Shown here piece by piece: positions 11,901-25,105 of a DNA stretch of 64,000 bases. Numbering within the stretch: the stretch's first letter is position 1; the number at the start of each line of letters is the position of its first letter. Source of the stretch: Heliocidaris erythrogramma (lineage: Eukaryota > Echinodermata > Echinoidea > Camarodonta > Echinometridae); NCBI GenBank assembly GCA_025617745.1, contig CM046858.1:41399850-41463849 (forward strand), in the 5' to 3' direction. The notes under the pieces were generated by a model, which saw only the letters and a program-made list of their open reading frames with translations, ran no database searches and was not told where the DNA came from. The translations under genes were made by a program, and so were the position numbers.

Positions 11901-14900
11901 TTTTATGTACATCATCTGAACTTTAATACACAGATCATTCTACGCTACATTTACTCCTTATTCATATCTGTGACAAAAATGATTTTCTTCTATTAATGTG
12001 TATGAGAGTGATTTATAATAGCTACATGTCTATTGCTTTAACGTGATGGAAAAAAAATATATATTTGCCGTGGTAACATATAACTATCTTACCCATAAAC
12101 ATGAGTACGTAGAGGCCGAGAAAAGAGAATCGTCTGAGGAACATGATGAAGTTGATCCAGGCCAGACACACTGCTACTGCACCACATTGCCACTGCCATC
12201 CCTGTATGGAGAGATTCGTTGAGATGCATAGCAGGATACCAAGAGGCCTAAAACTTTCAAGGTAATTTGAGCTCTTGACCATGTCTTATAAAGAGCTGCA
12301 ATTGACAAGGATTGATCGCAAGTAATCCAATCAATCGCAAACTTACATACTCCTATATCTAGTATAAAGTGTTTATTTACATTAAATTGCAATCAATTTG
12401 AATCAGTCGCAACTGTTTATAAGACGAGGCCCTGGTAATGATAAAAATATATTTTCACAGAACGATTTATACGCTGAATATTTAACACCAATAAATGAAA
12501 ACTGTTATACGATTTTAATGGAACATAAATATAAGCAAACTTGAGAAGCGAATTTATAAGAAACTACATTTTGCTGCCAATACTTCGTGAGATCTCACAC
12601 TTCATTTCTTAGTACTCAAATACATCAAACGGCTACAAGCATGACAACGGCGAAAATGATTTAAACTACATGTATAAGCTCACTGAGAACTACGGCAAAC
12701 TGGAACGGGAGAACGGTGTATTTCAAACGATTTCAAAGTTTGAAGGCTTGTCATTACTATCCTAAATTAGGATTTGATACAATCATACTTTTTTGCGATA
12801 TACACAGGGGACCTCATTTTAACATCATATCCAGAGGACAGGCCTTACCAGACGAAGTGGGATACTTGGTTGATATTCGGTCTGTCCGGCCAGAGGTATC
12901 ACAAACAGAACGGCGAGGATGTACATCGTGCATTCCACAAGCTTTCGGGTACGGAAATACGACAGTCTCTGTACCACCAAGAGAATTACCTGGAAGAATG
13001 GAAATAGAAAGAGACAAAGCAATAAATGGTTACCGTCATAATCATTGGCGGATCCAGGGGGGGGGGGGGGGGAGGCACTTCCAGCCCGTACCCCCCCCCC
13101 CCCTTTGGAAGAAAAAGTATGCATTTTGACCATAGACGATCCGCCATTTTCTCTATTGTGCCCCCCCCCCCCCCTTTTAGAATGAAGACCTTATTTTCTT
13201 CTTTTTTTCGAGAAGCTGGCGAGACCAAAAAAATACGGGTCTACCTTTTCCAAAAGTTGACAAACCTTCATTTGTATGCCCCCTCTTATACTCAATCCTG
13301 GATCCGCCCCTGGTCATAATAATACCTTCTTCATCATAACATACATTATTGATTATCAGAGTTAAAAGTAGGAGTAAATGAATATTGTTATAATATTATG
13401 AGTTAGTATCGGCAATGAAATTCACCAGGGAATTCTTGTATAAAGAAGTACGATTTGAAATAAGTTCGATACTCATAGCTATAACGAAAAACTTATTATT
13501 ATTTTCTGAAGAGAGATAATGGTCTATAAGTATTCCGTTATTGTGAGTGCATATCACATTATGATTTTAACGTCTCTACACATGCTCTATGCGCTTCCAA
13601 AATTCTTTGTTCTATTATCCGGCTGTAGCTTTTTTTTTTGCCCGGAGAAGACGCAGCGGCATTCAAAGAATTTCTTCCTAGCGGTACTCATTACCTAACA
13701 TGCGTCAAGTGTGGCAAATGTAGATTTATTATGTCTTGTCAAAAGACGTTAGTGATGTGGCAGGGACTCGAACCGTGTACCTTGTGATCCACAGTCTGAT
13801 GACTAGACCATAACATCTCATAGATGTACGGAGTTGTATTCACTCGGAGTTTTCATGCAAGAGCTTCAAGGCGATGCATACATTTACAAGATACCAAGTT
13901 AAGGCATCGTTTACCTCACAGACAAGATGCACTATGGCCAGACCAAGTATAACCCAGTGTCCGTTGACCGCGAAGAGATCCAGAGTAACCTGCGGAATGC
14001 CATCGACCCACCGCTGCTGACCATCCCCGTACCACTCGACCTCCGATCCGTTGGCGACCTTGGCGTAGTAGCTAGGCGCGACTACGGTCACGTACCCCGT
14101 CAGCATGACCAGGAAGACGAAGTAGAGGATGAGTGAGGGCCAGAAGACGTAGCGACCGAGGGAAGACCATTTGTGGTTGAGGAGGCTGACGACCAGCGGG
14201 TGGGTCAGGAGGTCCGTGCGCTCCGATTTCACCTGCGATGAAAGTCGTGATTGTTTTCATGAATAATTATGAATTAAACTGTGTTATTGCTTAAAAAATA
14301 TTTAAAAATACGAAAAATATACCCAAAGTTGTCTCGCATATGCCTGGCAATTGCCTTAATATGAAAAAAAATATCAACTATCTCAAGCTCATGCAAAGTT
14401 TGCAACCACCTGCCAGAGAGATTTGGAGGAAATGAGCTTTTGACGCTCTCGTCACTGACTGGAAATGGTGACGCCATTGTCTCTTTTCTACAGCAACATG
14501 GGACACATTCTGTTTTGAGTTATTAGAATGCAAGTATATAAGACGTTACTGCTCCAGATGTTATCATATTACATTTAATTCAATACAACTGGAGAGGAAG
14601 AGTCAAACGTGTCTAAAGATTAATCTAAAAGAGCTTTTAGCTCTTCAGGGAAAATAGCAAAATTTCATATTCTTCTATATTGCGAAGGTGTTATATCTTT
14701 TATATCTTTATAAGACGAAAGATGAAAAGTGTTATGGTTAAAATGGAATGGAATTAATTTTGAAAATTAATAGCAATAAGTAATATATTAACAAAACATA
14801 CAAAAGTAAGAGAAAAAAAAATCATATTCTGAAAAAAAAAAATCATATTTACTAAACGCTGTAGAGCACAATTAGTCTGGTCGTTAAACTTGTCTCTGAA

Positions 14901-15813
14901 ATGCTTCGTTCCATCAATGACACTCACCATTGCGATCAGGGGATGGTTTTTCACCATCCTATCCGAATTACTCGAATACGGTCTCATCTTCTGTTTCAGA
15001 TATCCGTCATCGTCGTACGCCGTCACAATCGGTTCGGGTTCCTCTTGGACTTCTTTGTAACTCGCAAGGACCTCTGGTTTCTGAGCCTCGACGTCGCCTT
15101 CATCATGCTTGAAACCGCCGTTGAGCTTACCGCTGTCTTCTGTTTGGTTCGTAAAGGACGTCTCTTTTTGGATAGCATGATTCTCCTCGTCAATGTGGTT
15201 TTCGTCGGCGATGGGATTATCGTCCTGCTGCGATTCGCCGGATTGAGTTTCGACCTCTTGCTGAGATCCTTCTCCCTGCTGTATGTCGTCGTTGCTAGGT
15301 GTGGTCTGTGTTTCAGTCAACTGCGTTTCCTCCTCTGTGCTGTCGTTGTTGTTGTTTGTGTTATTCTTATTTTTAACTACAGACCAGAAACGATATGTTA
15401 CGTAATATATATATATTTTTTTCATCATGTCGGTTATATCAATTGAGCAAACCTTTTCGTTTAGATCAGGGAGAAGTGAAACTCCGATCTCTCTGGTATG
15501 ATGAAGTTCGGTATGTGAAATAATTCAGAACATGTTCAAGGACATATTTGCTGATTCGACATTGCCTTTGGACAAAGACAAATGCAGAAAAAAGAAGTAG
15601 AAGGAGAGGTTAGAATAGAATAGAATAAAAGCTTTGAGATTTGAGAAGACATGAAAGATGGGAAAATAATGGTGATGATAAAGGCGTGTTTTAAATGCTA
15701 CAAATATACCTGATAAAATCAATATATAATGTGATCAATAAGGGCCTGAACACTGCAGAAAATTAGAATGCAAATGTGGATGTAAGAAGTGAATAGATAC
15801 TAGATAGAAATAG

Positions 15814-15863
<50 letters not shown>

Positions 15864-18515
15864 GGAGAGAGAGGGAGAGACTGATAAATGGAGTGAGTGA
15901 GAGAAGGGAGGAGGGAGTTAGAGTAGACGTCTTTGATAATCTACATGCACTCACTGTGATTTTCCCAGAGCGAGAAGGAATCCTCTAAGAACTCGTAGTA
16001 GAATTCTATCCAGAATTCTTCGTCTTTGCGGTCTGCATACGGAGAGATTTCAATGCATTTATCCATGACGGCTTGAGCCACATCTAGAAATTCGAAGAGA
16101 GAAAGAAAGAAAGAATTCTAGATAGAGATAGAGAGTAAGAGAGAAACACGCAATAAGACGGTCTACTATTGACGCTACATCATCTGCTACACTCTTCTAA
16201 ACATACGAATCGAGTATTATTTTCATTATGGCGCATCTAAAATGATACGACCGACCAGGGTAGCCGGCACATCGAGAAGAACTCCCCCCCCCCCCCCCCC
16301 AGAATCGAGTCGACTCGGAACTCGATGAAAACATTAGCTACTACATGTGCAGTCATGGTTAGCATGGACATACGTGTAATCATGCAGAGGCAACATAACT
16401 TGTAATTATTGATGAATATCTGAACATTCTGTTTAATTGACATGCTTGTGCTTTGCTTACTTGGCATTTTCTCGATGAGTTTCTTCATGGGAGTTGTTCT
16501 ATCTTTGTGGTACTCATCCCATGAGCTTGAGGACATGATCTGCTTCCAATCACGATGACTTAGCAGAAAATATGCCACGTTTCTAAATGAAATAAATCAC
16601 ATATAATCACGACAATTATGTATATTGACGATGTTGGAAGGGGGAGAGACAACGGTTATCAATAGACCTGTTTACTAAGTGATTCAAATTTATGGATGTT
16701 TCTTTCCTGGGGACCTAGTAACGAGGTATTCCATTAACCTGTTATTAATGAATGAACTACAATACTTGGAATCCAGTTTGCATACATTACTTGTTGCTAT
16801 GTCTGACAAGCCTCTGGCAAGCTTTCAGGTTGTTAAGAACAACCTTTGTTTCAAAAGTATGCATAAAATTTGAATCACTTAGTAAACAGGTCTATTAGCA
16901 GGTAAAATTTGCTTGTGGTATTCATGTGAGGCGATTTCCTGTGACGGTCGGGGATGGGAGGGGGGGGGGGGGGGGGACGCGACTAGCCTCTAGCATTGGT
17001 TGCTGTACAAACTCCAAAATTTCCGGGGCGGACGCGTCCCCCCCCCCCCAAATCGCCGCCCATGGTGGTATCACTGACCCTGGAAACGCTTTCATGATAT
17101 GAGCCTATGCCATTTCGATATAAGGCCAGAAAGAAACTTTTCGGTACATATCATTTTTATAATTTTGATATCAACATCTTTTAATTTTCACGTTACGTTG
17201 TACGTAAGCTTGATCTGATTGTTGAAATCCTGGATTCCAAGATAAGGCATTGGAATCAAGTCATGATCACCATTTTCTGACGAATATATGGTTTTCAATG
17301 GTCAGTCAGACCCAACTTCGGAAAACCGAGCACAGGTTTATACTCCCAAAACGGCATATAAAGCAAGATGAATATAGAGCCCTCATTGTTCAGTGCGAGA
17401 CAGTGTGTACAAAAGGCATGGGGAAAATCCTGCAATGTCGACCTGCTGTTGATAATATAATTTTCAAAAATAATGCTGCGGATATATTTATTTCAAATGT
17501 TTGTCATTTGAAAGTCATTTCATATGGCGAATCATTCATGGATTTTGAAGGTAATTGACACGAAAATTTTTTTTTAGGAATATGTATACCGTTGGCAGGT
17601 TGACTTTGCAAGATTTCCCCATGCCTTTTGTACGCACTGAACGATGAGGGCTCTATATTCATACGCCGTTTTCGGAGTATATACCTGTGCTCGGTTTTCC
17701 GACGTTGGGTCTGAATGACGGTATTTGACAAAACACAGGGGTCGGAACAAACGGGTGCTGGAACATGGTCATGATAGTGGTAAAACCCAACAATTTTCTG
17801 CAGACAAACTTACTCGTTCCCTCCATCTGCGGCGTACTCCATGCAGTTCCGACCTCGATGATCACGACTGAGCAGATCGACACTTTGATCAGTGAGTTGT
17901 TGCACTGCATCCAGGTGACCACCAATACAAGCCAGATGGAGTGGGGTGGCCTGAATAGTGGAGGGAGGGGTGGTGGGGAAAATTTAAAACAGAAGATAGG
18001 AGGCATAGAGAAAGAGAGAGAATGAGAGAGCGTGAAAAAAGAGGAGTGGTAGATAAAATATAAAGAAATACCTCAGTTTGTTCGTTTCTAAAATTTGCTG
18101 GTAATGCTTCTTAATTCGCCTACAACAACAATTTAAATGACATCCATAAATATTGAATCAATCAAGCAATCAATCAATCACTCACTCAATCTATCTATCT
18201 ATCTACATTGTGGGTCAACATATATATCTATCTATATGTGTATTTATATATCTATGTATCTTTTGTGTAGCTATCTAATAAATTTCATCATTTCTTGATG
18301 AAGGCCTATGGCCGAAAACGGGAAATGTATCTGCTTATCTATCTACATTATCTATATAACTATCTATTTATCTATCTATATGTGTATCTATATATCTATG
18401 TATCTTTTGTGTACCTATCTAATAAATTTTAGCATTTCCTGATGAAGGCCTATGTCCGAAAATTCGAATCTTTTCATCGTATACGGACTTTTCATTCCTA
18501 TTTTATCTATGTATC

Positions 18516-18554
<39 letters not shown>

Positions 18555-21500
18555 ACCTATCTGTCCATCTGTTCATATATTCATCTAGAATAACGACTTG
18601 TTCAACTATAGTATTTATTCATTACTATCATAATTAAAATCAACTTTTGGTCATATTCGTTATGTTCATAAACCCATTCTTATCGGAAGAACTATACGTG
18701 TCGCCATATTTCAGCTTACCCCATTTTTGTCAGGGAAGTTGATATCTGCTCCAGCCTTGACAAGTGATCGAACTGGCTTTGCCCAGCCGTTGGCGGCAGC
18801 AAAGTGAAGAGCTGTTCTTTCGTCGGCCTTCTTGCTGGATCTAAAAAAATGAGAACATATCGTATGAAAGTTATTAAGAGATTTAAGGTATTTGCTTAAA
18901 CTCGTGTAATGGTGATTTTGAAACAATACAGAAGAAGAAAAGCATCAATATTAAACAAGCTCAATTCAAACCCCCTATAGGATTCATGGAGAAAGAACTA
19001 TAGGGAAACAGAGAGAGAGAGAGAGAGAGAGAGAAAAGAATTTCCTTATGTAAGCTGAAGGGTATAGTAAGGAAGGGTAGGGAAGGGGTACTAATTAAAA
19101 ATAAAATCACCACACATCTTGGTAACACAACGTCATAGGCCTATTCAATGTCTTAAAAGGATAGTCAATTGCAGATTGTGGACGTTGTTATGCCGCGAGA
19201 GGGCACCGTGTTCGTTACCTGATCATGCCGTTGCCCCGTGTGGCGCAAACTTCGGATATGCTAGTCGCTGCGCAACAATCAAGCTCCTCCTGAGCTCGAG
19301 CTCTCGTGCGAGATTCGGTCGGCTTCGTGCAGTCCGAAATAATACTCCCAGTAGTCCAACGGACGTGTTCGACGCACAAACTTTGTGTACGAGTGAATGG
19401 GGCTTACGCAATCCTGACTTTCCCACGGCCACTGGTGGCGTATCCCTTTAAACCTACCTGAACATTCCGTTAATCGCATTAACGTTCTTGAAAAAACAGT
19501 TTGTAAGATCCTTTAGATGACTAGAGTGTGACAGTGAAAAAGGTGGGAAGACAGTATCAAAGAACGGACAAGCTAATCCTTCGGCAATTCCCAAAGTATG
19601 GCAAAGGACAGAATAATGGCAGGAAGTGGTCAAACTATCATCATTGGTGTCCCTAAGACCAGGAGGTTATGGGGCGTGATGACGCTGCATGATGATGATG
19701 GTGAGACAGTTATGAGGTAGGGGTCGGGTCAAATTCTTAACCCATTGCCTACGGGAACCGGATAAAGAATTCAGTAGTCAACAGGTTAACTTCAATCCCG
19801 GACCCGCACTTTGCCCCACTCTCACCCTAACCCCGATCTTTCCCATATCTTTGGCATAACATAAAGCCCGGAGCAATTGTCGACTGAGCAAATGCCGGAG
19901 ATAGTCACCTTGTATTATCCATGACGTCACTGTTAGTCGTCTCTTGATGATACCCGGCTCCTACTGGGTCAATCGTAGTGGCATTGACCGACGCACTGGC
20001 CTTGGCAAGCTCTTGGATCACGCCATCGTGCCCGTGTGCAGCGGCGTGATGGAGAGGTGTCTTCCCGTCATCATCGAAGGCATCGACCATCTCTGGTTTC
20101 CATCGAATCAGAGCTCCTACCGTTCTAAAGGTAACCGTAAATATTAGATAATCGTAAGATGTGTATCACTTTATAAATGGGTAATCATTAAAAAGTATTC
20201 CGTCTCTCGAGCTAATGGTGATTTGTAGTGCTGAAGAAAAATGTCAAGGATTTTGGTGTTATCCACAATCCATATAGCTTGGTATGAACGACCAAAGTTA
20301 CAAAAAGTGAACATCCCCTGTTTAACAAACGACAATCATGAGAAAATAATGTAAATAATGAAAGCTATTTATATGTATTTAATGTGCACATGTATACAGC
20401 TATCCTATTACAGGAAAAGCTATGTATGTGTTCAAGGGTATCTTAGATAGCCTTGAACATGTAAAAGTTAATATTTCTTTCAGTTTCTCAGACTCATGAA
20501 GGTTTCCACAATGGGAGGTCAAGGGCTACAAAGTTCAGAACATTGCCTTTTTTTCTTACTCCGTATGACCGTTCTTTGCCGCATGGCTCATGTACTTCTT
20601 GATGTCGTTATCACTGGCGTCATTCAGCTTTGATCTGTACCTCAGGAGAAGCTGTCATGGGAGAAAGAGGCAGAGAGGAAAAGATGTGAAGACAAGAGAA
20701 AGGCAACAATGGAGGCAGAAAGTGGGATAAAGGATAACGGAGAGAGAGAGAGAGAGAGAGAGATGACGTAGAAAGACAAAAAGAGCAAAGCCAAGGGAAA
20801 AAGAAAGAAACAGGTACAACGAGTATTGTAAACGTAAAAGCGATGCACACAGCTAAATCGTGCTTGATACCGCAAAAGTTTTCATTTTAACTAATGATGA
20901 ATTCATAATAAGTTGATTTTTCAATAGTGAAGTTGCAACACATGGGGCTTAATGTCATATCATTGCTATATCTGGCATTTCATATTCGATATCTGGATGA
21001 ATGTGCTTTGGACGGAAATGCTTGTGTTGTTGAAATATGTCTGCAAATCATTCATTCTTGTGAGAATCAGAACAAATCGTGCATAATATTCAATTTCCAT
21101 TTTCTCTGCCGATAAAGGGTGTGTAGAAGTTTAAGCCAAGTTTGAAACTTTGTCACGCTGTTCGAATTAAATCTTTACTGACCTCCTTTTTAGATATGTA
21201 TTGTAAACACAAACAAAACGCCTTCCATTCATATATATACATGTATTTACCTTCAAGACATTTGCCTTGTTCTCAGTAACGACCCAGTCCAGAAATTCAG
21301 CAATGGACTCATTCTTCTCTTCACTTATCGGTTGAGCTACAGGTTCAGTGGGCGTGACGGTCTCGACGTTGAAGGCGGCTAGGCTGGTCTTTTCATCCAC
21401 TTTATCGGGCGTCGTCGGTTCTTCGAGTTCAGCCAAAGGGTCAACTTTGCCTCCCTCTTCGAGATAGTCAGCTTGGTTTTCTTCGACATCGTCTGCCACC

Positions 21501-23971
21501 GCGTTCTCTTCGGTTGATCTAGGTTCGTTGATCTCGTCCTGATCCCTATCGGCCTCATCATTGACTTCATCGTTATCATAGTCATTGACAACCCCCGCTG
21601 ACCCTTCGGTGTCGTATTCGTTTTCTTTTGTGTCGTCGACCGCGTTATCATTCTCCGCATCGACCGGTGCTTCGTCTTCCTCTTCCGCGATGGCATCGAG
21701 GTCGTTTCCATCAGCAACCCCGGTGGAAGATTTTCCGCCTTCGCTGATGACTGTAACAGTGTCGCTGTTGTCTTTGATGGCCGATGGACTTGGGGTTTTG
21801 TTGTTGTTGTAATGACGATCTAGGAGAGCGATGATGACGTCGAAACTCTCTGCATTGGCTGCCACCTGGAGAGGGGTCAGGTAGTCGACATCGGTCTTAT
21901 TGAGATTGGCCTTCCTGCAAACGAAGGAAATATGTACAGCGGATAGAATTTAATTTTTGATCAGCTACACTGTCTTGTAGAGTGTTTGTATCTTAGAAAT
22001 AAAACTACTTGTTTCTTCTCTATCAAAATCCATGGTCGTAGAATATCCTTTCATTGCATCATTCATGATGCAAGAAGTATACTACTATGTCGTATTATAG
22101 TGGTTCTCTCACTTGACTCTCAATCAAGGGGATGAGGGTTCGAATCCCAGCCCAGGACTAACGTCTTTTGGCAAGACATTAATCTACGTTTGCCACCCTC
22201 CACTCAGGTGTAAATGGATACTCGATATGCCAGAGCGTTACATATTTGGGCGCTCGGCTGTGACCGGGATAATAAAGTTGGAGCCCCAAATGAGCGTCAA
22301 GACGTTACGGACCTATATACTTACTTTTCAACGAGGCATTCAACCACGGCCCTGTGGTTGCCTATACACGCCAGGTGTAAAGGAGTCCGCAGATCCCAGT
22401 TCGTACTGTCGATCTTCGCACCTCGTCCAACCAGGAGTTCGACAATGTCTACGTGCCCGTTCGAACAGGCGATGTGGAGAAGTGAATCGTCGTTCTCACC
22501 GCGAAGATCCAGTACGTTGTCGCGGTCATCGTGGACGCCGTTGTCCAGGTCATGCATTTGCAAATCATCACGCTTTTCAGATTTAACAGCTTGAAGAAAT
22601 ATATTTATGTATATTCAAATTACTAGGTTATTTCTAGCAATGTATAATAATAATAATGACAACGAAGCAGCTGCTATAGTTATTTAGTACGACAGATATG
22701 TTTGGCGGTCCAATCTTAAACGTGAAGTTAACGTGAAGTTATTTAAAATGGATCGATACAAGTGATCTTGGGCATATCCTTCAAATTAGACATTATTCCC
22801 ACTAAAACGAAATTCTGAAATTCATCTACAGGTTTCACGCTGTGCGTTGTTTTTTTTTCTCAAATTTTTTCGATTATACAAAACATCTTCTTGCACTTTT
22901 TACTGTACAGTTAAATATTGCACAATACATGAAAAAAAAAGATCAGAAAAAGACAAACGAGAACAATAACGCTGCTATCAAGATTATCCAAAAAGATCTG
23001 CCGTAAATGATATACTCCTAATAATTCAAAGTGTAAATCGAGATTTATTCTCTTTTATCACTAACCTTCATCCAAGCACTTTTTGACCAGGTCTGTATGG
23101 CCTCCTCTTACTGCTTCATGCATAGGAGCTACCCAGTTCCAGTTGGGTTCTGTCATCAACTGGGGTGGGGTGGGGGAAGAAAGGGAGCAAGCAAGAAATA
23201 AAAAGAAAATTTATGAAACAAGACAAACAGCATAGTTTACAATAATCTGATAATGATTTTGTATATGGGCCCAGATGGAAAGGAGAAAGAAATGATTTAA
23301 AGTAAAGATGAATTTGGTATAACCTTGGAAACAAAAGATATAGCAAGTACATAGCGTTTCTGTGTTTCACGGTTGTTGTTATTCTGTTTTGGGGGCCGTT
23401 AGCATTTTAGATAAAAGATAAATGATGAAAAAGTGCCATAAAAAATAAAAAAATTGTATCATTAACGCATTTGTGGCCTCTATCATAATCGTGTTATTAG
23501 ATTAAGGTGCATGTATCCAATTAAAATTAAATTTTGTCCATATCTCACCTGGGAGGTAATTGAAACGCAAAACAGGGGAAAACAAAGAAGGAGTAACAGT
23601 ATTCTAATTTTTCTTTCAAAAGAAATAGATACTGTCTTGGATATATATATTAGACGAAACAAATACTACTTGCTGTCTTACCTCTTTCAGGTGTCCTTTA
23701 GCCCTCGCCCTATCGATGATCCTCTCAGCAATCGTTCTGTTTCCTTTCCTGAAGGCGATGTGGAGTGGTGTGTCGAAGTTCTCATCCCATACCGTCAGGT
23801 CGGCGTTGTTTTTGATGAGCTTGAGCGCGATGTCGGTCAAGTTGTTCTCGCAGGCCACGATCAGGGGCGTGCGGTGTCGACGATCTTCGGCCTGAAATGA
23901 TCAATTACAAATTGTTATTTACATTGATGCTTATTATTCATAAATGAGCGAGTCTTTGACCCCCCCCCCCC

Positions 23972-24004
<33 letters not shown>

Positions 24005-25064
24005 ACCCCCTCTCAAAAAAGCAAAAAAAAAAAAAGAATAACAACAACAACAACAAAAAAACCCCAAACAAACACGCACAACAAAACAAAACAACAACAA
24101 CCGGTGATTTAGTACATGCAATAAATGTATTTAGAGTTGGTCTCCTCAAGGTGTTTATTAAGTCATTAACTGAGCAGACTCAACAAGTTAATATAAACAG
24201 CTTAAATCGTGAAACTGGAAAAAGTCTATGCCCCAAATAAAGACAAAAATATTAAAACAGTTTCAGCATGTGGCACACCCTCGTATTCAGCTCAGTTATA
24301 ATGCTAAAATTTTTCTGCTTTTACAACTTCTCATACTTCCCCAAAATCCTGTCACAACAAATCTGATCTGCAATCAGCTATTTTAGCATGGTACAAACAC
24401 AAACTAAGAAAAAACATAAATTCCACCCTGAACTGATACAATAGCAGCACCCCTAAAGTTAAAAAAATGAACATTTTGGATGGTGTACATAATTATGCAC
24501 CTCCTGAATTCAGTTCAAGGGTACCGGTTTTGCAGGGTGCAAATTTCCAAAGTTGTTGTTGTGTTGTCTTGTTTGTTTATTTTTGTTTTTGTTTTGTTTG
24601 TTTGTTGTTGTGTTTTGTTGTTGTTGTGTTGTTTTTTGTTTGTTGCAGGGAGGGGGGGGGGGGGGGGAGGGTCGTACCGTTTTGGGTATAATGTTGAACA
24701 TTAATTTCTTTATTTGCAGGATTAAGCTAAAGCGAGATGCCACTATATCTTACATTGATGTCAATGTCTTTCCTGGACAGGAGCTCGCGAACGCCATCAA
24801 CGTTGCCGTCGAGTGTAGCTACGTGGAGTGGAGTGAGTCCCTGAGAGTTCTTAGCGTTGATGTCAGATCGCTTCTTTCTGAAGGGAGGATTCAGCTTGGG
24901 CTTCACATTCTATAAAAGAGAATCAAAAGATGGAAATGTCATAGTGGAACTTGGAGAACAAGAAAGACGGACAGTTTTTGAATGTTTAAATGTTATGTGT
25001 GTATATAACCAAGATAAGAAATAAATGAAATGTTTGGTTGCATGGAAATGATATGAATTGAATG

Positions 25065-25105
<41 letters not shown>

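Noticed and set aside
13927-14136. Plus-strand open frame opposite exon 14 of gene A
   Set aside because: Shadow of the GC-rich coding exon on the other strand, like those opposite exons 6, 13 and 15.
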